DNA from: JAVEDQ01 sp963783105
GTDB lineage: Bacteria; Actinomycetota; Actinomycetes; Frankiales; Frankiaceae
Reading direction: 5' to 3'
Assembly: GCA_963783105.1 (NCBI GenBank)
Contig: CAWAMI010000007.1
Span: 930,001-994,000, forward strand
DNA length: 64,000 bases
The stretch's first letter is position 1; each line of letters starts with the position of its first letter. Of the stretch, positions 8,384 to 17,598 are shown in pieces. Under the pieces are notes generated by a model, which worked only from the letters and a program-made list of their open reading frames with translations, ran no database searches and was not told where the DNA came from. The position numbers were made by a program, and so were the translations under genes.

Positions 8384-9641
8384 GCTCGTCGCCGTCGGGG
8401 ACGAACTCCTCTACGGCGACATCGTCAACGGCAACGCGGCCTGGCTCGGGCAGCAGCTCGCCGACGCGGGGGTCCGGCTGAGCCGCTCGGTCGTCATCGG
8501 CGACGACATCGAGGTCATCGCTGATGCGATCCGGGTGGCCCTCTCCCGCGCCGACGCCGTGCTGCTGACCGGCGGGCTCGGCCCGACCCAGGACGACCTG
8601 ACCCGCGAGGCGCTCGCGTCCGCCGGCGGCGTCGGGCTGCGGCGCGACGACTTCCTCGAAGACCAGCTGCGGCGGCGGTTCCGTCGTCTGAACCGGGACG
8701 TGCCCGACCGCAACTTCCGCCAGGCCGACCTGCCCGAGGGTGCCGAGTCGCTGCCCAACGAGCGGGGCACCGCACCGGGCGTCCGGATGGAGCTGCTCGG
8801 CGGCGTCGCGTACGCGCTGCCCGGCGTGCCGCACGAGATGCACGCGATGTTCACCGAGGCGGTGCTGCCCGACCTGCTCAAGCGGGCCGGTCGTCCGGCC
8901 GTGGTGGTGCACCGCGTCCTGCGGACGGCCGGCATGTGGGAGTCCGCCGTCGCCGAGGCGCTCGCCCCCGAGGTCGACCGCCTCGAGGCACGAGCCGAGG
9001 GCAAGGCGCCCAACCCGTCGATCGCCTTCCTCGCCAGCGGCGGTCAGACGCGGGTGCGGATCACGGCCCACGCGGCCGACCGCGAGGAGGCCGAGCGCCT
9101 GATCGCCCCGTCGGAGCGGTTCGCCCGCCAGGCACTGGGGGCGGGCCTCTACGGCGCCGACGACGACTCACTCGAGGGTGTCGTGCACCGGATGCTGCAG
9201 GAGCGGGGGGAGACCGTGGCGGTCGCCGAGTCGCTCACCGGCGGCCTCGTCGCCGGACGGCTGACCGACACCGCGGGCGCGAGCGCGAGCTTCCGCGGCG
9301 GCGTGGTCGTCTACGCAACGGAGCTGAAGGCGGAGCTGCTCGGGGCCGACGTCGCCACCTACGGCGCCGTCGCTCCCGAGACCGCGGCGGCTCTGGCCGA
9401 GGGGGTGCGGGATCGCCTCGCTGCGACCTGGGGGCTGGCCACGACCGGGGTCGCCGGGCCGGACGAGCAGGAGGGTCAGCCGGTCGGCACCCTGCACGTC
9501 GGCCTCGCCGGGCCGGACGGCACCATCACCCGGTCGCTGCGGGTTCCGGCGGGCGATCGGGCGCACGTGCGAATGTTGAGCGTGGTCCAGGCGTTGGACA
9601 TCCTGCGGCGGTCGTTGGCGGGTCTGCTCGCCTCCAGCTGA
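8373..9641 (+). CDS. cinA: CinA family protein (MoCF domain plus NMN amidohydrolase-like domain)
   Basis: The 422-residue protein is full length for CinA. The N-terminal molybdopterin-binding-like domain (residues 1-170) has VGDELLYGDIVNGNAAWLG and LTGGLGPTQDDLTREA. The C-terminal PncC-like domain (about 265-420) has ESLTGGLVAGRLTDTAGAS and TTGVAGPDEQEGQPVGT. CinA proteins hydrolyse ADP-ribose and deamidate nicotinamide mononucleotide in pyridine nucleotide recycling, and in some bacteria are linked to competence. The ATG at 8373 lies inside the end of pgsA, so rimO, pgsA and cinA form one transcription unit. Confidence 0.92.
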   Translation: MRAELVAVGDELLYGDIVNGNAAWLGQQLADAGVRLSRSVVIGDDIEVIADAIRVALSRADAVLLTGGLGPTQDDLTREALASAGGVGLRRDDFLEDQLRRRFRRLNRDVPDRNFRQADLPEGAESLPNERGTAPGVRMELLGGVAYALPGVPHEMHAMFTEAVLPDLLKRAGRPAVVVHRVLRTAGMWESAVAEALAPEVDRLEARAEGKAPNPSIAFLASGGQTRVRITAHAADREEAERLIAPSERFARQALGAGLYGADDDSLEGVVHRMLQERGETVAVAESLTGGLVAGRLTDTAGASASFRGGVVVYATELKAELLGADVATYGAVAPETAAALAEGVRDRLAATWGLATTGVAGPDEQEGQPVGTLHVGLAGPDGTITRSLRVPAGDRAHVRMLSVVQALDILRRSLAGLLASS

Positions 9642-9678
9642 ACTCGGCGTATCCCCGCGCCGATGGTCGGTGCCCGCG

Positions 9679-9684
9679 TATAAC
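9679..9684 (+). promoter_or_regulatory. Candidate -10 element (TATAAC) upstream of clgR
   Basis: TATAAC lies 38 bp before the clgR start in a short, locally A+T-richer stretch. No convincing -35 hexamer is present at 16-18 bp, so either the promoter depends on an activator or on another sigma factor, or the match is accidental. Confidence 0.3.
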
Positions 9685-9722
9685 GTGTGATCCCCACGAC
9701 CCGGCACGGAGGGAGGGCGCAG

Positions 9723-10154
9723 ATGATCATGCTCCGTCGATCGTTGGGCGAGGCGCTGCGCCGCGAGCGGTTGGCCCAGCACCGCACGTTGCGTGAGGTC
9801 TCCTCGGCGGCCCGCGTCTCCCTCGGCTACCTCAGCGAGGTCGAACGTGGGCAGAAGGAGGCCAGCTCGGAACTGCTGGCGGCCATCTGCGAGGCGCTCG
9901 ATGTCCGCCTGTCCTACATGCTCCGCGAGGTGAGCGACGACCTCGAGCTGGCCGAGCTCGCCACGGTCGGGGAGCTCGAGTCCGTCCCGGCCGGTGCCGT
10001 CGACGGCCCGAGCGAACTCAGCCCCGCCGGGCTGGCCTCGACCACCGCCGTCGGCCGGGCCGTTCGCCCGAGCGAGGTAGGCCGCCTCGGCGGTGCCCGG
10101 ATCGCCGGCAGAGCGGGCGTGGTCGTCGATCGGGCGACGCGCCCGGCGGCCTGA
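9723..10154 (+). CDS. clgR: ClgR-like Xre-family transcriptional regulator
   Basis: This 143-residue DNA-binding protein has one HTH (residues about 10-65: RRERLAQHRTLREVSSAA, VSLGYLSEVERGQKEASSE) that matches ClgR, which activates clp protease genes and, in mycobacteria, pspA. The ATG at 9723 follows a perfect GGAGGGAGGG ribosome site, which rules out the in-frame GTG at 9687. The C-terminal 50 residues are Ala/Gly-rich. ClgR in related species ends in a C-terminal Ala-Ala degron recognised by Clp; here the protein ends RPAA, compatible with that. The pspA gene lies about 670 bp downstream, beyond one convergent gene. Confidence 0.85.
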   Translation: MIMLRRSLGEALRRERLAQHRTLREVSSAARVSLGYLSEVERGQKEASSELLAAICEALDVRLSYMLREVSDDLELAELATVGELESVPAGAVDGPSELSPAGLASTTAVGRAVRPSEVGRLGGARIAGRAGVVVDRATRPAA

Positions 10155-10192
10155 GGGCTTCTCGGTCCGGCTGACGCCTCGCCGTCTGGAGG

Positions 10193-10681
10193 TCAGCCTC
10201 GCGCGTCCGTCGGAGGGCCGTCCGGCGACTCCGTCTGGTTGGCGTTGGTCGGGATGCTGCGGCCGGCGTGCCCGCCCGCGGGGAGCACCACCTGGGTGCA
10301 TCGGCTGGTGGCCAGCAGCACGCCGTCCGCATCGAACAGGTCCGCGGAGCAGAACACCACCCTGCGGGTCCTGCGCACGACGCTGCCGGTCGCGCTGAGC
10401 TGTCCGGGACGGGTGGGCCGGAGGAACTCGACCCGCAGGTCGGCGGTGAGAAACGCCTGCTCGGGGTCGAGCACCGTCCAGCAGGCGCCGCCCATCGCAG
10501 CGTCGAGCAGCGCGGTGACGAGTCCGCCCTGGACGACCGGTCCGCCGGCGCTCGGGAAGCAGTAGTCCTGTGGGGCGTCCCATCCGATCGTGGTGCTGCC
10601 GAACGACCACGCGAGGCGCTGGTAGCCGAGGGTCGTCCAGATGTGGGTGCCGGCGGCGGGGTCCGGTTCGGTCGTCGTCAC
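10193..10681 (-). CDS. PaaI-type hotdog-fold thioesterase
   Basis: The 162-residue protein has the hotdog acyl-CoA thioesterase pattern: GGPVVQGGLVTALLDAAMG on the long central helix, then TADLRVEFLRPTRPG and a final strand. Such enzymes hydrolyse aryl- or acyl-CoA thioesters. The start is GTG at 10681; the C-terminal 30 residues are polar and probably disordered. The gene is convergent with clgR (38 bp apart) and divergent from pspA, so it interrupts the usual clgR-pspA neighbourhood. Substrate not predictable. Confidence 0.8.
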   Translation of the reverse strand: MTTTEPDPAAGTHIWTTLGYQRLAWSFGSTTIGWDAPQDYCFPSAGGPVVQGGLVTALLDAAMGGACWTVLDPEQAFLTADLRVEFLRPTRPGQLSATGSVVRRTRRVVFCSADLFDADGVLLATSRCTQVVLPAGGHAGRSIPTNANQTESPDGPPTDARG

Positions 10682-10698
10682 GCTTCCGACTCTGCCTG

Positions 10699-10751
10699 AC
10701 GCCGGCCCGGGACAGCGCCGTACCGCCCGCGGGGCTGTCCCGGGCCGGCGT
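10699..10751. repeat. Perfect 18-bp inverted repeat upstream of pspA
   Basis: The arms ACGCCGGCCCGGGACAGC (10699-10716) and its exact complement (10734-10751) flank a 17-nt loop. The element lies in the 142-bp divergent spacer between the thioesterase gene and pspA and ends 72 bp before the pspA ATG. It could be a very stable RNA hairpin in either leader or a large operator. Confidence 0.9.
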
Positions 10752-10823
10752 TCGGCATGACGAGGAGGTCATCCGGGACCGCTGCAGGCTGCGCGGGGCC
10801 TGGACGCGTGGGATCATGCCCAC

Positions 10824-11774
10824 ATGCCCAACTTCTTCAAGCGGCTCGGGCGCTACCTCAACGCCTCGGCGAACCAGAAGTTCGACGAGCGGGCGGACCC
10901 GCGGGTGCAGATCGAGCAGGCCATCCAGGATGCCCAGCGCCAGCACCAGGCGCTGACGCAGCAGGCGGCCGCCGTGCTCGGCAACCGGCGGCAACTGGAA
11001 ATGCGACTCGCCCGCCAGCTGTCGGAGATCGAGCAACTGCAGACCTCCGCCGGCCAGTCGCTGCTGCTGGCCCAACAGGCTGCGGCGGCCGGAGATGCGC
11101 AGCGCGCGGCGGAGTTCGAGTCGGCGGCGCAGAGCTTCGCCACCCAGCTCGTCTCCTCGGAGGCGTCGGTTCAGGACCTCAAGGCGCTGCACGAGCAGTC
11201 GGTCCAGGCCAGCGAGCAGGCCAAGCAGGCGGTCGCCGACAACGAGCAGCGGCTCCGGGCGCAGCTGGCCGAGCGCAGCAAGCTGCTCACCCAGCTCGAG
11301 AGCGCCAGGATGCGCGAGCAGATGAACACCGCGCTCAACAACATGGCCGAACTGGCGCCGCCGGGGGACACGCCGACGCTGGGGGAGGTCCGGGACAAGA
11401 TCGAGAAGCGGTACGCCACCGCGCTCGGGCAGTCCGAGCTGGCCAGTGGCGGCGTCGAGGCCCGCATGCTCGAGGTGCGCAAGGCGACCATGAACGCGGC
11501 CGCCACGAACCGCCTGCAGGAGATCCGGGCGAGCCTGGCGGCGCCGCCGAGCGGCCCGGCTCTGACCAAGGGCGGCCCTGCCGGAGCTGTGGGTGGCGCA
11601 GGGACGCACACCGCCGGGGCGATCGGCGCCGGCCAGCCGACTCCGCCCGCGCAGGCGGGCGCGGCCCAGCCGCAGGCGAGCGCACCGCAACCCGTCGAGC
11701 CGGGCCAGCCGGCAGCTCAGCCGCCGTCGGCTCAGCCGCCGGGCACGCCCTCCTCGGACGCGCCGCCCGCCTGA
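10824..11774 (+). CDS. pspA: PspA/IM30 family membrane-stress protein
   Basis: PspA is a peripheral membrane ESCRT-III-like protein that stabilises stressed membranes. The 316-residue product has the family start MPNFFKRLGRYLNASANQKFDE, the signature DPRVQIEQAIQDAQRQH, and long heptad-rich coiled coil to about residue 225. A low-complexity Ala/Gln/Pro/Gly tail of about 85 residues follows, making it longer than enterobacterial PspA. The first 20 residues can form the amphipathic membrane-binding helix. Its 3' end overlaps the convergent glycosylase gene by 43 bp. Control by the nearby ClgR is inferred from mycobacteria. Confidence 0.92.
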   Translation: MPNFFKRLGRYLNASANQKFDERADPRVQIEQAIQDAQRQHQALTQQAAAVLGNRRQLEMRLARQLSEIEQLQTSAGQSLLLAQQAAAAGDAQRAAEFESAAQSFATQLVSSEASVQDLKALHEQSVQASEQAKQAVADNEQRLRAQLAERSKLLTQLESARMREQMNTALNNMAELAPPGDTPTLGEVRDKIEKRYATALGQSELASGGVEARMLEVRKATMNAAATNRLQEIRASLAAPPSGPALTKGGPAGAVGGAGTHTAGAIGAGQPTPPAQAGAAQPQASAPQPVEPGQPAAQPPSAQPPGTPSSDAPPA

Positions 11775-12655
11775 CCCGCCTGACCCGCCTGGGCAGCCTG
11801 GGCAGCCTGGGCAGCCTGCCGGGCCTGAGTCTCCCGAGCTTGCCGGCGGTCCGTCTGGTCCGCCACCGCGCGGGGCGCCGGCTGGCAGTGCGGACACCAG
11901 TAGGTCTCCCGCTGCTGCGGCGCGACGCCCTGGTCCCGCTTCGCGATGAGGGTGCCGCACCGTCGACACGGCTTGCGGTAGCGACCGACGACGTAGGAGG
12001 TCTCGCCGCGTCGGGTCGACCCGGTGCTGGTCTGCGCCGGCCGGTCCTTGTTCGCCTGCAGCAGCCGGTAGCTGAGGTCGACGAGCCCAGGAAGGTCCGG
12101 AACCCGCGCGACCGGCGTCCACGGCCATACGCCGCGTAGGAACAGCACCTCGCAGCGCCAGAGGTTGCCGAGCCCGGCCAGGTTCCGTTGGTCGAGCAGG
12201 GCTGTGCCGATCTCGCGCTCGGGCTCACCGCGCAGCCGGCGCAGCGCCTCCGCCGCGTCCCAGCCGGGGCCGAGCAGGTCGGGGCCGAGGTGGCCGACGA
12301 CGTCGGACTCCTGCGCCGTCGGCACCAGTTCCACGACCGGCATGCGGAACCCGACGGCGACGCGCTCGGCGGTCTCGAGCACCACCCGCACCTGCCACAG
12401 CGGGCCGTTCCACCGTTGGCGGGGTCGGTAGAGGTGCCAGGTCCCCTCCATCTTGAAGTGGGTGTGCAGGGTCAGCCCGCCCTCGAGTCGCGTGAGCATG
12501 TGCTTGCCCCGCGGCACCACCTCGAGCACCGTCCGTCCGGCCAGATCGGTTGTGGCGAGGTGCGGGACCCGGAAGTCCGTCCGGATCAGCTGTCGCCCGG
12601 CCAGCCCCTGGTGCATGCGCTTGGCCGCGAGGTAGACGCTGTCGCCCTCAGGCAC
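11732..12655 (-). CDS. Fpg/Nei family DNA glycosylase (Nei2 type)
   Basis: This base-excision repair enzyme removes oxidised bases and cuts the abasic site. The 307-residue protein starts MPEGDSV, giving catalytic Pro2 and Glu3. It has the H2TH region (LLDQRNLAGLGNLWRCE) and a C-terminal zinc finger with cysteines in CRRCGTLIAKRD and YWCPHC. The Nei2 branch is suggested by the MPEGDSV start and the Tyr/Trp zinc-finger spacing. The tail consists of QAAQAAQAGQAG-type repeats encoded by a 9-bp tandem array, and this part overlaps the end of pspA. Confidence 0.87.
   Translation of the reverse strand: MPEGDSVYLAAKRMHQGLAGRQLIRTDFRVPHLATTDLAGRTVLEVVPRGKHMLTRLEGGLTLHTHFKMEGTWHLYRPRQRWNGPLWQVRVVLETAERVAVGFRMPVVELVPTAQESDVVGHLGPDLLGPGWDAAEALRRLRGEPEREIGTALLDQRNLAGLGNLWRCEVLFLRGVWPWTPVARVPDLPGLVDLSYRLLQANKDRPAQTSTGSTRRGETSYVVGRYRKPCRRCGTLIAKRDQGVAPQQRETYWCPHCQPAPRAVADQTDRRQARETQARQAAQAAQAAQAGQAGQAGGASEEGVPGG
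11771..11824. repeat. 9-bp tandem array at the pspA/nei convergent overlap
   Basis: Two copies of CTGACCCGC are followed by three of CTGGGCAGC and one degenerate unit. The first unit contains the pspA TGA stop. On the other strand the array encodes the Ala/Gln/Gly tail of the glycosylase. Copy number likely varies between strains by slippage. Confidence 0.85.
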
Positions 12656-12686
12656 TCAGACTCCCGGCATTTCGGGCTCCGGCACG

Positions 12687-15600
12687 TCAGCCCCGCAGTC
12701 TCAGGCCGCGCGGGGTCGGACGGAAACCGGCGGCCTCCAACGCCCGGCCCAGCTCACTGACGAGGACGGCCTCGCCGTCGGCCTTCTCGACCGACAACTT
12801 GCCGAGCGCACCGTTGCGTACGGCCAGCGCCAGCGCGTCCGCCGCCGGCTGCAGGATCTCGCCGTCGTCGGAGAACGACAGCAGCGTCTTGCCGCCCCGC
12901 TCCACGTAGAGCGCCAGCGCGCCGTGCACCAGCACCACCAGGGCGCCGGCCTTCCGCCCGGGGCGGTGCCCGCCCTCGGACTCCCGATCCGGCCACGGCA
13001 ACGCCGCCCCGAAGGGGTTCGCCGGGTCGGTGGCGGCGAGCACCAACGCTCCGGAACTCTCGGGCTTGGGTCGGCGGCGCCCCTGCTCCCAGCTGGGCGG
13101 GACCGGGGCCGTCCACAAGGGGGTCTCCGCCGGGCGGGACGCGGCCGCCAGGCTGCGCATCCGGTCGACGGCTCCGGGCACGGCGAACTGGGCGGCACCC
13201 AGCCCCTCGACGAAGTAGCCGCGACGGCAGCGGCCGGCGTCCTCGAACGCCGACAGCACGGGGTAGACCGCGGCGAAACCGCCGACGGTGCCCTCGGCGG
13301 CGACCGCGCCCCGGGTCAGGACGCCGTACCGGTCGAGCAGCGCCTCGGCGGTGGCGTGGAGCCGACGGGTCGGCTGCGGCTCGCGCTCGGGCAGCCGCCA
13401 CCACCGACCGGCGGCCGTCGGCGGCCCGGTCCGGCTCGGCATCGCGGGTCGTCGCACGCCGCCGCCACTCATTGCGGCGCCACCCAATCCCGCGCCACCC
13501 AGCCCGCCGTAGCGGCCGTACCGGCTGGGCCGCGAGGAGCGGGAGCGCACGGGGCGGGCGGCGCGCGTACCGGCGCTGCGCCCCGCGATGCGGGCGCGTA
13601 ACGGGCTCAACGTGTCGTTGGTCAGCTCACCGGCCCACACCAGATCCCACAGCGCGGTCACCAGGGCCTGGTCGTCGGTGCTGCCGCTGCGGTTCGACAG
13701 GTCCCGGAAGAACAGGGCCGCCCCGTCGGAGAGCACGTCGAGGATCGCGTCGTGCACCGGCGTCCGGGCCATGTCCTCGTCGGGGACGGGCAGGAGCAGC
13801 GGCGCCGCGTCCGCAGGTGCCAGACGTACCCAGCCGTCGTTGCCGGGCAGCGAGCCCGCGCCGGCCCAGACGACCTCGCCCGCGGAGCACAACTCGTCGA
13901 GCAGCGCGGGCGTGTAGTCGGCGACCCGCGCCGGCAGCACGAGCGTCTCCAGCGCACTGGCGGGGATCGCGGCGCCGGCGAGTTGTTCCACGGCCCGGAT
14001 CAGCCCGTCGATGCCCCTCGCGGCGCTGCCGCCGCCGAGCCCGTGCCAGTCGGGCAGGAAGCGCGCCAGCGCCTCGGGCGGCACCGGCTCGACCTCGCGG
14101 CGGAGGCGAGCCAGGCTGCGGCGCCGGAGCATGCGCAGCACCTCGACGTCGCACCACTCGGTGCCGACGCCGCCCGGTCGGAACTCGCCGCTCGCCACGC
14201 GGTGGTCCGCGGACAACCGTTCGAGCAGCGCGGACACGACCGCGACGCCCAGACCGAGGCGTTCGGCCAGGTCCGCGGCGACGAAGGGGCCGCGGGTCCG
14301 GGCGTACCGGCTCACCAGGTCGCCCAGCGGGTCGCGCACCGGCTCAAGGAAGGCATCCGGGACCCCGACCGGCATCGGCACGCCGAGCGCGTCGCGTAGC
14401 CGGGCCGCGTCCTCGACCGCGGCCCACCGGTCCTCACCCGCCATCCGGACCCGGAGTGCCCGCCGGCTGCTCTCGAGCTCCTCGAGCATGGCCGGGGTCC
14501 CGCCCCGCGCCTCGACCTCGGCGGTAGACAGATCGCCCAGCACCCGGAGCAGGTCGGCGACGCCTTCCGCATCCCTCGCGCGACGCTCCGGGGCCAGGCG
14601 CTGCAACTCGTTCTCGACCTCCGTGAGCACCTCGGGATCGAGCAACTCCCGGAGCTCGGCCGAGCCGAGGAGCTCGGCGAGCAGGCTGCTGTCGAGCGAC
14701 AGCGCCTGCGCGCGGCGCTCGGCGAGCGGACTGTCGCCCTCGTACATGAAGGCCCCGACGTAGCCGAACAGCAGCGACCGGGCGAACGGTGACGGCGTCG
14801 GCGTCTCCACCTCGACCAGGCGGACGCCGCGGCCGGCCAGGTCGCGCATCAGTCCGACAAGACCCGGCACGTCGAAGACGTCCTGCAGGCACTCCCGGAC
14901 CGTCTCGAGCACGATGGGGAAGCTCGGGTGGGTGCTGGCAACCGACAGCAGCTGGGCCGAGCGCTGCCGTTGCTGCCACAGCGGGGTCCGGCGCTTCGGG
15001 TCGCGCCGCGGCAGCAGCAGCGCCCGGGCGGCGCACTCACGGAAGCGGCTGGCGAACAGCGCGCTGCCGCCGACCTCGCCCTGCACGATCGCCTCGACCT
15101 CGTCCGGGTCGAGCAGCACGAGGTCGGCCGGCGGCGGGTCGTCGGCGTCGGGCAGCCGCAGGATGAGCCCGTCGTCGGTGTGCATCACCTGGGCGTCGAT
15201 GCCGAGTCGTTCGCGTACCCGGGCGGCGACGGCCAGAGCCCAGGGTTGGTGCACCTGGGCGCCGAAGGGTGAGTGCACGGCCAGCCGCCAGTCGCCCAGC
15301 TCGTCGCGGAACCGCTCGACCACGATCGTCCGGTCGTCCGGCAGGTGCCCGGTGGCCTCGCGCTGCTCGGTCAGGTAGGCGAGGAGGTTGTCCACCGCCC
15401 ACAGGTCGAGCCCAGCTTCCCCGAGCCGCCCGCGCGCGGTCGCGTCGTCGAGACGGCCGAGGGCGCGGACGAAACCGCCGAGCGCCCGCCCGAGCTCGAT
15501 CGGCCGGCCGGGGGCGTCGCCGTGCCAGTACGGCAGCCGGCCGGGCTGACCCGGCGCGGGGGAGACCAGCACCTGGTCGGCGGTGATGTCCTCGATCCGC

Positions 15601-17537
15601 CAGGAGGAGGAGCCGAGCAGGATGACGTCGCCGGCGCGCGACTCGTACACCATCTCCTCGTCCAGTTCGCCCACTCGGCGGCCGGTTCCGCCCTCGCGCC
15701 CGGCTGCGAGGAAGACCCCGAACAGGCCGCGATCGGGAATCGTTCCGCCGCTGGTGACGGCCAAGCGCTGGGCCCCCGGCCGCCCGGTGAGCGTGCCGGC
15801 GACCCGGTCCCAGACCACCCGGGGCCGAAGCTCGGCGAAGGCGTCCGACGGGTAGCGCCCGGCGAGCATGTCGAGCGTCGCCTCGAGCGCCGACTGCGGG
15901 AGGGTGGCGAACGGCGCCGCCCGCCGCACGATCGCCGCGAGGTCCTCGACCTGCCAGTCGTCCATCGACACCATGGCGACCACCTGCTGCGCCAGGACGT
16001 CCAGCGGGTTGCGCGGCGGGGTGAGCGACTCGATGGCTCCGTCCCGCATCCGCTCGGCGACCACGGTGCAGGGGAGTAGGTCGCCGCGGTGCTTGGGCAG
16101 GACGACGCCGCGGCTCGCCGCACCCACCTGGTGGCCGGCACGGCCGATGCGCTGCAGCCCGCTGGCGACGCTGGGCGGGGACTCGACCTGCACCACGAGA
16201 TCGACCGAGCCCATGTCGATGCCGAGCTCGAGGCTGCTGGTGGCGACGACACAGGGCAACCGCCCCGACTTCAGCGCCTCCTCCACGATCGTCCGCTGCT
16301 CCCGGCTCATGCTGCCGTGGTGCGGCCGGGCCACCTCGAGAACGCCGCTCTCCGGGTCGGCGTCACTGTAGGAGTCGAGCCCGGAGCCGGACCCACCCTG
16401 GCCCGGGTGCTCGGCCGGCGGGCGGTCGCGCGCTGTCGGGTCGGGAGCCTCGAGTCCCGCCTCGGCGGCGGCCAACTCGTTGAGGCGACTGCACAGCCGC
16501 TCGGCCAGGCGGCGCGAGTTCGCGAAGACGATGGTCGAGCGATGGGCCTGGACGAGTTCGAGCACTCGTCGCTCGATGGACGGCCAGATCGACGCGCGGT
16601 TCTCCAGCGTCCCGCCCATGGCCGACCCACCCGGCGCCGTCAGCGGGAAGACCTCCGGCCCGGACTCCGGCTGCTCGGGGAGGACCTCGCCGGTCGCCGT
16701 GTCGACGTTCGCCCAGTCGAGGACGGGTACCGAGCCGTCGTGCCCGCTCTGCGACGAGGCGTCGTCCAGCAGCGACGGCCCGGTCTGGTCCGCGATCGCC
16801 GTCATGTCCTCGACCGTGACCTCGACGGCGATGTCGAGCGTCTTCGCCGCCGGCGGCTGGACGACCTCCACGGGGTACTGCCCGCCGAGGAACCGTCCCA
16901 CCTCTTCCACCGGCCGCACGGTCGCCGAAAGCCCGACCCGCTGCGCCGGCCGGTCGAGCAGCGCATCGAGCCGCTCGAGGCTCACGGCGAGGTGGGCGCC
17001 CCGCTTGGTGCCGGCAACGGCGTGCACCTCGTCGACGATGACCGTCTCCACGCCGCGCAGCGCTTCCCGCGCGCGGCTGGTCAGGAGGAGGAACAGCGAC
17101 TCCGGCGTGGTGATGAGGATGTCCGGCGGCGTGGTCGCGAGCCGTCGGCGTTCTTCGGCGGTCGTGTCCCCGGACCGGACGCCTACCCGCACCTCGGGCT
17201 CCGACAGGCCGAGCCGCACCGCCGCGTGCCGGATGCCGGTCAGCGGCGCGCGCAGGTTGCGCTCGATGTCGACCGCGAGAGCCTTGAGCGGGCTGACGTA
17301 GAGAACCCGGCAGCGACGCAGCTTGTCCTTCGGCGGGGGCGTGGCCACCAGCTTGTCGAGCGCCCAGAGAAAGGCGGCGAGCGTCTTGCCCGACCCGGTG
17401 GGCGCGACGACCAGCGCGTTGCGCCCGGAGGCCACGGTCGCCCAGGCCCCGCGTTGCGCCTCGGTCGGGGCCGCGAACGCAGCGTCGAACCACGCCGCGG
17501 TGGCCGCGGAGAAGCTCGGGAGCGTTGCGGAGGCCAT
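12687..17537 (-). CDS. lhr: Lhr family ATP-dependent helicase
   Basis: The 1616-residue protein is a full-length Lhr-type superfamily 2 DNA helicase, induced by DNA damage in mycobacteria. Motif I APTGSGKT is at residues 45-52, motif II is VIVDEVHAV, followed by GLSATVRPVEEVGRFLGG and, in the second RecA fold, CVVATSSLELGIDMGSVDLV and QRIGRAGHQVG. A winged-helix and a long Lhr-specific C-terminal region follow. The ATG at 17537 is chosen because upstream residues in frame are Arg/Ser-rich and unrelated. A long Gly/Arg/Ser insertion near residues 1315-1370 is probably a disordered linker. The gene immediately follows the glycosylase gene on the same strand order, consistent with a repair role. 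Confidence 0.93.
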   Translation of the reverse strand: MASATLPSFSAATAAWFDAAFAAPTEAQRGAWATVASGRNALVVAPTGSGKTLAAFLWALDKLVATPPPKDKLRRCRVLYVSPLKALAVDIERNLRAPLTGIRHAAVRLGLSEPEVRVGVRSGDTTAEERRRLATTPPDILITTPESLFLLLTSRAREALRGVETVIVDEVHAVAGTKRGAHLAVSLERLDALLDRPAQRVGLSATVRPVEEVGRFLGGQYPVEVVQPPAAKTLDIAVEVTVEDMTAIADQTGPSLLDDASSQSGHDGSVPVLDWANVDTATGEVLPEQPESGPEVFPLTAPGGSAMGGTLENRASIWPSIERRVLELVQAHRSTIVFANSRRLAERLCSRLNELAAAEAGLEAPDPTARDRPPAEHPGQGGSGSGLDSYSDADPESGVLEVARPHHGSMSREQRTIVEEALKSGRLPCVVATSSLELGIDMGSVDLVVQVESPPSVASGLQRIGRAGHQVGAASRGVVLPKHRGDLLPCTVVAERMRDGAIESLTPPRNPLDVLAQQVVAMVSMDDWQVEDLAAIVRRAAPFATLPQSALEATLDMLAGRYPSDAFAELRPRVVWDRVAGTLTGRPGAQRLAVTSGGTIPDRGLFGVFLAAGREGGTGRRVGELDEEMVYESRAGDVILLGSSSWRIEDITADQVLVSPAPGQPGRLPYWHGDAPGRPIELGRALGGFVRALGRLDDATARGRLGEAGLDLWAVDNLLAYLTEQREATGHLPDDRTIVVERFRDELGDWRLAVHSPFGAQVHQPWALAVAARVRERLGIDAQVMHTDDGLILRLPDADDPPPADLVLLDPDEVEAIVQGEVGGSALFASRFRECAARALLLPRRDPKRRTPLWQQRQRSAQLLSVASTHPSFPIVLETVRECLQDVFDVPGLVGLMRDLAGRGVRLVEVETPTPSPFARSLLFGYVGAFMYEGDSPLAERRAQALSLDSSLLAELLGSAELRELLDPEVLTEVENELQRLAPERRARDAEGVADLLRVLGDLSTAEVEARGGTPAMLEELESSRRALRVRMAGEDRWAAVEDAARLRDALGVPMPVGVPDAFLEPVRDPLGDLVSRYARTRGPFVAADLAERLGLGVAVVSALLERLSADHRVASGEFRPGGVGTEWCDVEVLRMLRRRSLARLRREVEPVPPEALARFLPDWHGLGGGSAARGIDGLIRAVEQLAGAAIPASALETLVLPARVADYTPALLDELCSAGEVVWAGAGSLPGNDGWVRLAPADAAPLLLPVPDEDMARTPVHDAILDVLSDGAALFFRDLSNRSGSTDDQALVTALWDLVWAGELTNDTLSPLRARIAGRSAGTRAARPVRSRSSRPSRYGRYGGLGGAGLGGAAMSGGGVRRPAMPSRTGPPTAAGRWWRLPEREPQPTRRLHATAEALLDRYGVLTRGAVAAEGTVGGFAAVYPVLSAFEDAGRCRRGYFVEGLGAAQFAVPGAVDRMRSLAAASRPAETPLWTAPVPPSWEQGRRRPKPESSGALVLAATDPANPFGAALPWPDRESEGGHRPGRKAGALVVLVHGALALYVERGGKTLLSFSDDGEILQPAADALALAVRNGALGKLSVEKADGEAVLVSELGRALEAAGFRPTPRGLRLRG

Positions 17538-17598
17538 GAGAACCAGTGTGCTACCGACGTACGACAGAATTTCGTCGTCGTCCGCTGCCCCGAGGGGC

